NCBI RefSeq assembly: GCF_023343835.1 | Contig: NC_064437.1 | Coordinates: forward strand, 8,769,001 to 8,833,000 | Direction of reading: 5' to 3' | Origin: Lagopus muta | Lineage: Eukaryota; Chordata; Aves; Galliformes; Phasianidae | Length of the DNA: 64,000 bases | Shown here: piece by piece, positions 39,784 through 50,100 of the stretch | Layout: every line of letters begins with the position of its first letter | Numbering within the stretch: position 1 is the first letter of the stretch | The notes under the pieces: generated by a model | Seen by the model: only the letters and a program-made list of their open reading frames with translations | The model's database searches: none | Told to the model about the DNA's origin: nothing | Translations under genes and position numbers: made by a program

Positions 39784-39881
39784 GCACTGCCAGGAGCCAT
39801 TCCCAACCAGATCTGTGCACTGCCAGGAGCCATTCCCAACCAGATCTGTGCACTGCCAGGAGCCATTCCCAACCAGATCTC
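39784..39881. repeat. Three-copy 33-bp minisatellite
   Basis: A 33-bp unit beginning GCACTGCCAGGAGCCATTCC starts at 39784, 39817 and 39850, the third copy slightly short. The copies are essentially identical until the end of the third. Because 33 is divisible by three, the minus strand stays open as a repeated GMAPGSAQIWL peptide. With no flanking gene support I regard that as a consequence of the repeat. Confidence 0.92.
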
Positions 39882-41262
39882 TCTCGGCAGTTCCCTAGAG
39901 CTGGTTAGGATAGGTGAGCTGAGCCTGCTGCTTGGGAATTATTGACATCACTTATGATGATGAACCTCAGTTTGAACACTCACAGACTGAAAAGGCCTTC
40001 ATCGTCCTTCTGCAATACAAATACTTAATTCTACGTATATTTCACTACCAAGTGTTATTACCAAAACTTGCTTCCTGTGCCTTGTGCCACTGGAAGGCTT
40101 TCTTCATCAGGTTACTCAACAGTTCTCACCTTCAGTTTAGTTGTGCCAGTCACAATTTTCTCCAGTATCTCTAGAGCCCTAATCTATTTTTATAGTTCCT
40201 AATTCCACACTGATATTGATTGCAAAATAGCTTCCCTTTTGCAAAATAATAAATACCAATAATGGCGGCATTTTCAACCAGTGCTGCATTTTTCACAGGC
40301 AGGTTTTACTAAGAGTATTTTATAAGTATTAATTAATCTTCAAAATACACCCGAGAGGAAGAGTGAGCAAACTGAGTCAGTGGGATGGAGTCAGTAAGAA
40401 ACTTATCTGATTGCTGCAAGTGTTGCAGAAGGAGGACTAGCACAAACAAGTCCTCTTTCAGAGACTCATTTCACCCTGGAAATGAAGTTGTGCTTTGCAA
40501 GGTAAACCTTGGACAAATGTTAAAACTTGCAGAAACCTGAACATCAAGGAAAAAAAAAAAAAGCTCATACAATAAAACACAGAATAAGAAGTCATTAAAC
40601 AATGCATTTCCATCACCTTGAATAACAAAATGATAAATGCTATCACTGTTAGCTTATTTCAAACAAACAACATCACAACGGGTTGATTTTCCTAACTGAG
40701 ATACAACCAGCCTGCTGGAAAAAAAAGAAAGCTGTAGATGAGGGCCTCTGAAGGATTTTGGTAACATTTGATGTGACATTGTGATAAGGAAACGGAGAAA
40801 ACTGAAGTGCAAACAAAAACACTGCAACAGAGGTTCAGAACTGCTTACAAACGAATTACAACACCACTACCTTTATGTCGTCATTAAATTCAGACAGGTC
40901 TTTTGTTAGGAATCCCAAAGGGTTTGCTCCTATTCTAGTCAATTAAGCAGGCATCATCTCAGCCCCCAAAGGTGAAGCTCTACAAAGGGAAATGAAAAAT
41001 GCTTGCACTGCAGAAAGGTAAATCAAGGGGGAAAAAAAAAGCAGGGAGATACACAGCAAAGGAACAGCAGAGCAGCCACAGAGCTGGGATGGGTATTAGT
41101 TGCCGATGCCATTTACAGTCAAAACATTATACTGTGGAAGTTTTAATCCTTTCAGTCTTCAGTATATACAGAACCCTGGATGCCCTGACTCACAGAGCAC
41201 GCAGACACAGAGCTCACAGACATCCCACCAGCAATTACTCACGGCCTTCATGACAGACCTCA

Positions 41263-41320
41263 CATTCCACAGAGGCTGTGCTTGTGGAATGACCCCACTA
41301 CACGCACAGGCTGTGGAATG
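41263..41320. promoter_or_regulatory. Possible TEAD (M-CAT) motif cluster with hairpin
   Basis: CATTCCA at 41263-41269 is followed by two reverse copies, TGGAATG at 41285-41291 and 41314-41320. The first pair extends to a perfect 9-bp inverted repeat (CATTCCACA / TGTGGAATG, 11-base loop). CATTCCA is the TEAD core. Three in 58 bp in intergenic DNA is suggestive of an enhancer but unsupported by other data here. Confidence 0.3.
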
Positions 41321-44300
41321 TGGTGGGTATCAGGCAGAGATCCCTGCACACTGAGATTAAACTCCATCCATCTTCTCAGTAAAATCAGCTCACACGTTCT
41401 GTAAACACAAGTGCAATACTTTCTGAGAGAAAGACAACGATCCCAGTATTGATGTAACACTACATAGGGAGCAGGTCAGTTGAAGCTGCAAGACCACTCC
41501 CAACAAACAGTGAATAGAAGAGCCAGCCGAGGAAATCAATCACCTGCTTCAGCTAAGCATGAAGACGCAATGAGGATCAGACCCAAACCATCTGTCACTT
41601 TCTCACACCCCCAAGAAAAGGTTGCAGCGATCCCTTCCTACTGAGATGTGACATCTCACAGAAATGAAAGGAGGAAACTCATCCTGCTGCACATTTTTGC
41701 TTCCTTTAGCTACTAAAAGCATCTCTGTTTTGATCACCAACTGCTATCTGAGTCTTAGCATTCTTTTGACCTCCTTCCTTGGAAATGCAGTGAGCTCTCT
41801 GTGGAGTTTGCCTTGGTTCCCCTCTCAGACAGCTGTGATTAATTCCATATTCAAGCTCTTGAGTTAATTCTCTCATTAGATCACTTTCCTTCTTCATGGA
41901 ATGATTATTCCCACAAGAGAAATGAGAAAAACTAAAACAATATTGTGTTAGTATTTGACACACTGCATCCAGGATGTTTACTTTAAATCAAGTTGCTTGG
42001 AATTGCTCCAGACCTTCGGCTTAAACAAGAATCTTCCAACCAGTGGGGAACTGCAGCCACATGTTGCACAACGTTCCTATTTCACTGGAATTTCAACAAA
42101 CTTCCTGCTAGGTAAATGTACCCTGAACATAAACCTCTCCACACAAGTAAGTCAGAAGACAACACCTGAATTGCTGGAACACACCTGAAAGACCTTTCTT
42201 TTCCTGACTGTTTTGTACTGTACACCCACCAGCTCTCTAACCAAGACTAGCTGTAAAAGTGCAGCTTACAGCAAGTGCTGAAACGCTACCAGTGCTCCTG
42301 AAATCACACCATTAGCTGTGAACATCACGTTCTGTCTGGAGGCTCTCACAGCTCAGACTCTCCCCAGCTGTGCTGCCTGCCAGGTGGCTCTGATGGGTCT
42401 GGGTGCCATTGCAGGACATGGTGCCCTTCAGCTGGACTCCAGCACAGCCTGCTTCTCAGTGCTAAGTGGATGCTCAGGAGAGTTTCTCAGTAACAAGTTT
42501 AAGAATGCTAAACCTGTTTGAACTGACAACTCTCTTATCAGGCAGTTACCTGAATGTTATCCTTACCTGAAGCCATATTACAGTGAGAGCAATGAAAGTA
42601 CTTAGTCACTTTATCAATTAATTCCAAAGTAGACAAAAACGTTGAGAAAAGCTGAGGGCAGGAAGACAGGGCGGGGGAAGAAAACCTCAAGTTTTCATGC
42701 AAACCATGTGTGCTGAGGCTGCCTATGCAGAAAAGCTAGCTTTGAAGACCCCTCTTGTTCTCCATCTTTGACCAACTCCAGTTCAGATCTTTACCCTACA
42801 CACACATGCATAATTGTTAAGATGCGTTATTTCTTGCAGGAATAAAGCTCATCTTGCTCATGGGTCTGGCCCAATCCTGCCAAGAGAGCCTTCTCGTATC
42901 TGGCCTAAGTCTAGAAAACCTGTTATTTCACTGTAAAGCACAATGAATTTTCCTACTAAGATGGGAAACATCCAGACCCTGAAGGAAAGCTTCTTCAGCC
43001 ACTAAGGCTTCAGTACACCTGAGCCAACAGGAAGTTTGTGTGGTATCTAATTAGAATCTAGTGCCCCCAGCTCATTAGAGGCTTTTGACTGAGAGCAGAC
43101 AACATGATTACCAGCTCCATAGGGACTCATCACACAGCTCCACCACTTCACTAAGAAAACACGCACGGCTGAGACTGATGATCTGCACCACTGCTTTATG
43201 CATGCAATGGTACTCACATGACACGTGGAGGCCTTAGAAAAAAGAAGGGTAGCTTGGAAGTGTAAAGAGCATAGTTCAGTGCACTACAGGTATTTCTAAT
43301 CCGCATCACCTCTCATAAAGTGGTTCTGCACTTCTCCAGTTTCAGCTTCCCTAGAAGTTTTACTTCAAGTTCTTACAAAATGTAGGGAAATTGAGCAAGA
43401 ATGGTTGCATCCTATGGGAGTTTTATGAGCTGGACACCAAAGCATGATAGAAGCTCCTTTCCTTTTTGGTGAGGCCATTCAACACCCATCTGGTAGGTCA
43501 CGTGTACTGAAATACAAATGGTAGCTACAGCAGGTAATGAGAGAAGAGCTGAAAAACAGCAACTGAAAAGTGATTCTCTATCACAAAACATTCCATAAGG
43601 TTTGTCATACCTACAAACAGCCAAGGTCTGAGTTTCACATCTCCTCTGCAACAGAGAACTTTAGCAATGAAGTATCATAAGAAACACTTTGGGATTATTC
43701 TTTGATTATTATGTCAAAACGATCCCCAAAGCTACAGGTACAGGAGACAGTACAGCACAACTGCAACTTTCAAATCAATTATTGTTCTTGTAGGTTTTTT
43801 GAGACTAAAAGCCCTTCATTTTATGGAGCTCAGGAAAAAAAAAAATCTAAGACCTTCCTATAATAGAGAACTACAATACCCAGACAAGTAACATATATTA
43901 GCCACCCATTCTTGCTGCATGTTCAGAAAATATCATCCTGTTCAGACAGCACCACCTGCAGGATTTGAGAGTGGAAGCAGACACCTCACCCAGCAGAGCA
44001 CCACCCAGGTGTCTGGACAGGTTTCCTATAGAAGCCCTCAACCAGAGAAATCTGAGCAGGCAGGGAACTCCATGAAATATCCCAAGGAAGACTGCAGTTC
44101 TTCGGCCCCCTGGCACAGCACAGGGCTTTTTCAGGAGAAAGCCTAAAAATGTTATTTGTCAGATTGCTCTCACTGAGAGGTCTTGGTATTGCAATAGCAG
44201 CACTTCTGTGCAGGTGTGGCCAGTGGGGAACACGGAGGAATACCTGCCATGCCTTTTTTGACACCTGTCCTATGGGTCAGTAAGCGCTCAGCTGGCTTCC

Positions 44301-45657
44301 GGCAAACACCATGTTAGGAACCTATTAAATTAAAACTGAAATCATCTTTAATTCCTTCACTGTGATGTGTTGTCATTCTTGGTATTAATCAAAAGGCTTC
44401 TTGTTACACAGTACAATTTCACTGTCAAATGTACTTACAGACTTATTACAAAAAAAAAAACCCTAGTCTGCTTTAGGAGATGCACAACAGCATATGGGAG
44501 CATTAACTCCATCTTGTATGGCCTCCGCGTGGTTATAAAAGAAACATGCTGAAGCAGTGCCCTCTTCTGTACACACAACTAGTCAGCCACATTAACACAG
44601 TGCAGGACAGGCCTTCAGGGCAAAATTAGCAGTCTCAACAATGCTATTCTGTGCCTGTAAATTTGGCACTATGGTGTGAAATCCTAATGCTGGCCAAGCG
44701 TCTACCAGCTGACATCAGCCTGCGCCTGAGCACTGAGAGGAATTCTAAGCCTTTTACTCACAGGCCACTTCCAATGAATAAAATGTCAGCACAAAGACAG
44801 CTCTGGATTCTTTTCCTGATTCATCAATGAAAGAAAATTCTCAAAGAATTTATCAGCCTGGCCTAAAATATATATTGAGCCATATCAGCATGCACCCAAC
44901 GCATGCAACTGCAGGAACCTTACTTTTCTATTTAAGTATGTATTTTCTATGGATGTTTTTTTAAGACCGGCTCAGAAGATCGTTTTACCATTCTAATGTC
45001 AAGAACAAAATGCTGATGAATGGAGAAAGCAACAGTCCCCAGAGAGTATCACAATTCAGATTTCTTTTCTGGAAGCACATTTAAAAGTTATTACAATGAA
45101 ATATTGAATCATAAGAAAAGCCTGAGGGGCCATGACCATTGTAACTGTAAGCAGACATGTTTCTCTTTTCCCATACTCACAGTAAATAGATATGGAAGTG
45201 GTCCAAGAGGCTTATTTATTTATTTAAAATTTGGCTGCATGTCATGTTGCTGAAATTATCATGGAAAATTCAGCAGGGATGCTTTTGTATCAGCGCTGGC
45301 TTTTTCAGACCCAAGGAATGAGAGGTGTAACTCAGTATGCGAAGCTCTTCCCTTGGTCAGTGCCCAGACATGCAGTGACTCAGTGAATCACACAAAGACG
45401 GCCCTGCCTCGGGACCAGCTCTGACCCCAGGCACCCTCAAAGTACTACAGGGCACTGTGGTGAAGCATCCATACTGGAATGAAGAGGAAGACCCAAATGC
45501 AGCATGATGCCATACTGAGGTGTGTGGGCTGGCCATCCTTCAGGCAGTGCTGACCATGATGCCACACCGAGGATATACAGCCCCCATCATCCCATTCTCT
45601 AGGACTGCCTCAGGCAGAGGTTAGCTGTCATTTCTCCTCAGAAAAGAATGTAATATA

Positions 45658-46125
45658 ATCACAGAATCATTAGGGCTGGAAAAGATCACCAAAACATCTA
45701 GTTCAACTCCACTCCACCATGCCCACTGACCACGTCCCTCAGTGCCACATCTCTGCAGTTCTTGAACACCTCCAGGGATGGTAACACCATCACCTCCCCT
45801 GGCAGCCTGTGCATCACTGCTCGTTGGAAGAAGAAATTGTTCCTAATATCCAACCTGAACCTCCTCTGGTGCAACTTAAGGACATCACTTCTCATTATCA
45901 CAGCTACAAGGAGAAGAAGCCGACCCTCACCTCACCATAACCTCCTTCCAGAGAGTTGTAGAGAGCAATGAGGTCCTCCCTGAACCTCCTTTTGTTTCAG
46001 ACAGAACAATACCAGCTCCTTCAGCTGCTCCCCGTAACACCTGTGGTCCAGACTCCTCATAGCTCCATTGCCCTTCTCTGGACACACTCCAGGGCTTCCA
46101 TGTCTATCCTACCACGAGGGGCAGT
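45658..46125 (-). repeat. CR1 LINE, antisense copy upstream of IPP
   Basis: The plus strand reads TCACAGAATCATTAGGGCTG, GAAAAGATCACC, AGTTCAACTCC, and later CTCCAGGGATGGTAACACCA, AAATTGTTCCTAATATCCAACC and CTTCTCTGGACACACTCCAG. This is the typical reverse complement of CR1 3' sequence. The 3' terminus is at the left end. It is 5'-truncated and moderately diverged; the right limit is approximate. Confidence 0.88.
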
Positions 46126-46261
46126 CAGTTTCCCCCTCACAAACACATTACAGTGTCTGGGATCACAGCTTGCAGAGGTAAGCCTGAGAGGAGTATGACT
46201 GAGTCTGTAAGGCAGTGCAGAAGGCCACTGTCACCACACAGAGAATCACACTGCACCCGTT

Positions 46262-46432
46262 ATTGAAAGGGACTCGCAGGTATCACAGAGTCCAACTCCT
46301 GGCTTCACACAGGCCCACCCAAAAACCAAACCATATTTCTGAGAGCATTTTCTAAATGCTTCCACGTCTCCAACGGGCTCTGTGCCATAGGAAGCCTGTT
46401 CCACCTGCTGATCGCCCTCAGCACCGCAGGCA
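46262..46432 (-). repeat. Second CR1 fragment abutting the IPP promoter
   Basis: The plus strand contains GAGTCCAACTCCTGGCTTCA, CACAGGCCCACCC, GAGAGCATTTTCTAAATGCTTCC and GGAAGCCTGTTCCACCTGC, all characteristic of antisense CR1 3' regions. It begins where the conserved CR1 3' domain recurs after the copy ending near 46125, so it is a separate insertion or a rearranged piece. It ends about 170 bp before the CpG-rich IPP promoter. Confidence 0.8.
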
Positions 46433-46589
46433 GTAATGTCATCTATCAGGAGAATGATTGAAATTCACATTAAAAAAGCACCTTACAGAGAAGGGTCCAT
46501 GGGAACGTTGGCCAGAGCTGCGAGCAAACAGGCTCCACAGGGGCAAGCGACCAGGCAGGCACACGGACAAAGGATCAAGCACTGCCAAG

Positions 46590-46821
46590 ACAGGCGCGCT
46601 GCGAAGCCGCTCGAGGCCGCCGCCGCCGCCGCCACGCGCCCTCCTCGCCGCACGCCTCACAGACGAAGGCACGCACTCCCACCACCCGCACCGCGCATGC
46701 GCTGCGGAAAGGCGCGAGCACCGCCCGTTGCAGGCGCGGGTGGGGGGAGCTGCGCGTGCGCGAGCTCCGCCCCTCAGGGCGGTCAGAGGGCGAGAGGGGC
46801 GGTCGCGCCTCAGTGAGCGTC
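46590..46821 (+). promoter_or_regulatory. IPP: IPP CpG-island promoter with NRF1-type sites
   Basis: GC-rich, TATA-less sequence precedes the IPP start codon. It has a perfect NRF1 palindrome GCGCATGCGC at 46693-46702, a second NRF1-like TGCGCGTGCGC at 46751-46761, and a CTCCGCCCC GC box just after it (about 46764-46772). The CpG island continues through exon 1 and intron 1. The 5' UTR is probably short, with transcription starting near 46.77-46.81 kb. Confidence 0.75.
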
Positions 46822-47110
46822 ATGGCGTGTGTCGCGGCGGGCATCGCCGGCGGGAGCTCATTTTCGGACCGCCACGCTCGCCTCCTGCTGGCTCAGATCA
46901 ACCGGCTGCGCGTCGGGCAGAGCTTCTGCGACGTGCGGCTGGAGGTGGGCCGCGAGACGTTCTCCGTGCACCGCCTGGTGCTGGCGGCCAGCAGCCCGTA
47001 CTTCGCGGCGCTCTTTGCGGGCGGCATGAAGGAATCGGGGCGGGACGTGGTGCGGATCGCGGGCGTCGAGGCGGGCATCTTCCACACGCTACTGGACTTC
47101 ATCTACACGG
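46822..47110 (+). CDS. IPP: IPP exon 1 (BTB N-half)
   Basis: ATG at 46822, donor CACGG|GTAACG, 289 nt, phase 1 out. GC-rich codons reflect its place in the CpG island. It ends at LLDFIYTG within the BTB fold. The 12 residues before SFSDRHA are not conserved with human. Confidence 0.95.
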
Positions 47111-50100
47111 GTAACGGTGGGGCTGGGGGTCCCGTCCGTGAGGGGGGAGGGCGGTGGTCCCGTCTGTGAGAGGGGCGGGCGGTCTCTGTGAGGGGTCCGG
47201 CCGTGGGGTGGCGGGCTCTGCCAGCGCTCCGTTGCTCGCGCACGGCTTACAGCGGAGCTCCGCCGTCCTGTGCCCACCCGCAGGCGTGGTGAGCATCGGC
47301 GAGCACAACGTGCAGGAGCTGATCGTCGCCGCGGACATGTTGCAGCTCAGCGAGGTGGTGGAGCTGTGCTGCGAGTTCCTGAAGGGCCAGATCGACCCAC
47401 TGAACTGCATCGGCTTCTTCCAGTTCTCCGAGCAGATCGCCTGCCACGACCTGCTGGAGTTCACAGAGGGCTACATCCACGCGCACTTCCTGGAGGTGCA
47501 GGCTGGGGAGGAGTTCCTGGCGCTGAGCAAGGAGCAGCTGGTGAAGATCTTGCGGAGTGAGGACCTGAGCATTGAGGACGAGTACCAGGTGTTCCTGGCT
47601 GCTATGCAATGGATTTTGAAGGATCTGGGAAAAAGAAGGAAGCACGTGGTGGAAGTGCTGGAGCCTGTGCGATTCCCTCTGTTGCCGGCACAAAGGCTCT
47701 TAAAGTACATAGAAGGTGAGCGCAAAAAAGCCAGGAGTATCAGATGTTTGTTTTCAGACAAGCCGTTTTAACCAAGTCTTTTCTAATCTGTTTCTTTCGT
47801 CAAGGTGTTCCAGATTTCAGCCTTCGGGTGGCTCTGCAAACTCTGCTGAAAGAATACTGTGAAGTCTGTAAATCTCCTAAAGAAAACAAGGTCAGCAGTT
47901 TTCTGCAAGCTTCTAAAGGTCGTCCACGGAGGAAAGCCAGGAAGTACCTTTATGCAGTAGGTTAGAATGTGGCTCTTTGAAACTTATAAAACAAATGATG
48001 AAGTAGTATCTTCTATTACAGTACTGACAGAAATGCTGGACTACTTTTTATTCAATGGGAAGACACAAAAAGAGCAGTATGCTTCATCTGGCTGATTTGC
48101 AGTCTTGGCTGCTTTCTACTTAAAATTGCACAGTGGGGGAGCATTCATATTTTGTATTGTTATGACGTGGCATTCAAAGCCTAGATCTGCCTTTTAAAAG
48201 TTATTTGCCTTGGGTGGAAAGCTGCAAATCAGCATGGTTCACTAGAGGAAATGCATACTGGCATATACAGATTCCCTGCACTTTTTTTTTTTTCTGAAAG
48301 CTGATGTTTTCTCAGTACAGGATATTTATTTGATGGGATACTTGCGATCTCAAGTTTTCACCAGAGCTACAGCACTGTATTGAAAATAAATACTTTTTCC
48401 TCCACCCTGTGAGAAGTAATAATTGTAAGATAGCAAAAGCTGGTCTGTGCCTTTTACCAAGAATATGAATATCTGTAGTGATACAATGAAGTGCAGTAGC
48501 ACAAGTTACCTGACCTTCAAGGTGACCTTTCTTCTGTATGTGATGGAGAACTAATGCAGTTTGGAAAAGCCTGATTCCTACTAACAGTAGAGTGCTGTTG
48601 CTATGGATTTTCTGTTGGCTTTTCTTCTGCGTTTTACATGTTAAGATCATGGGGTTGAGCAGGAAGCTCTTACTCAGCTGTGACCTTTCCATTTGCTTTC
48701 TAGGAGGGTACACCCGACTGCAAGGAGGACGTTGGAGTGACAGCAGAGCCCTCAGCTGTGTGGAGCGATTCGACACTTTCAGCCACTACTGGACTACGGT
48801 GTCTTCCCTCCGCCAGGCCCGTAGTGGGCTGGGTGTGGCTGTTGTTGGAGGAATGGTCTATGCCATTGGAGGTAAAACCTGAAACAAGCACGCACTTTGG
48901 GCACATTCCTAATGCTAATGGTAATATAAATGTTAAATAAGTGTCTGTTATATGAAGTATGCATGTTCTTTTGAAAGAGAATACCCAATGAAATTAACTG
49001 AAGAGCTGATATGCATCAGAGAGAGACATTGTCATCTTGCTATGATTTCAGAAAGCTGAATAGATTGTGTTTATTTTAGGAGTATGTGCCCTGTAGTGGT
49101 ACAGTAAACTCCTGTTCCTTAACTGCAATGTAAGAATATCAATTTTGTTATATTTTGATCATTCTTAGGCTAGAATTGATAGATGCAGAAGTTCATTTCC
49201 TCACAAATGAGTGGTTAAGTAGCCAGTACATTATTGGTGCTGGGTCCTGCACTGACTTACTAACTTGATAGGGATTGGTGCTTTGTGCTTTGTTTGTGGA
49301 CATGTTTACTCTTGGAGATGGACGTTTTCTTCAAAAGTAAGCCTGCAGTATTGCATAGGCCTAACACTGCACAGTCTAAAGTCCAGTACTTCCAGTTTTC
49401 CTGACTGAATTTAAGTCCTTCAGGGATGTAGAGTCTTCTGTTAAAAAGATACTGGAGAAATCATGGGTAGAGGTTTTAAAAACTATTTTTCCTCGAAATA
49501 GTACTGAGGAAGCCAGCAGTAGGTAATATAAATTGTAGCTTCAGTAATAGCTGAATTTAGGGTATCTTGCTTCTCTATTGTTGCTGCTGTGAGTGTACTG
49601 GTTAGGGTTCCAATGTTGGCCATTTCTTGGTCAACTTGGTCAGCAATTGGTTGGGGGATGACCTGCTGGAGGGGAGCTCTGCGGAAGGGGACCTGGGTGT
49701 CCTGGTGGATGACAGGTTGGCCATGAGCCAGCATTGTGCCCTTGTGGCCAAAAAGGCCAATGGCATCCTGGGGTGCATTAAAAAGAGCGTGGCCAGCAGG
49801 TCGAGAGAGGTGATCCTCCCCCTCTACTCTGCCCTGGTAAGACCTCATCTGGAGTACTGCATCCAGTTCTGGGCTCCCCAGTACAAAAAAGACAGGGATC
49901 TCTTGGAAAGAGTCCAGCGGAGGGCCACGAAGATGGTGAAGGGCCTGGAGCATCTCTGCTATGAGGAAAGGCTGAGTGAACTGGGTCTGTTCAGCCTTGA
50001 GAAAAGAAGACTGAGAGGGGACCTGATCCAGGTCTACAAATATCTAAGGTGTGGGGGGCAGAATGGCGAGGCCGGACTGTTTTCAGTGGTGAGTGGAGAC

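Larger units (their letters stand above)
37815..45657. other. Intergenic region between RBP and IPP
   Basis: 7.8 kb without a supported gene. The longest open frame, plus 38243-38725 (160 codons), has no recognisable domain. The region holds the 33-bp minisatellite at 39784-39881 and the TEAD-like motif cluster at 41263-41320. A loose duplication also occurs at 45503-45575, where two CATGATGCCA-starting segments lie 51 bp apart. Confidence 0.65.

Noticed and set aside
43898-44264. Overlapping frames on both strands around 44 kb considered as a possible exon
   Set aside because: No recognised motif and no good splice borders.
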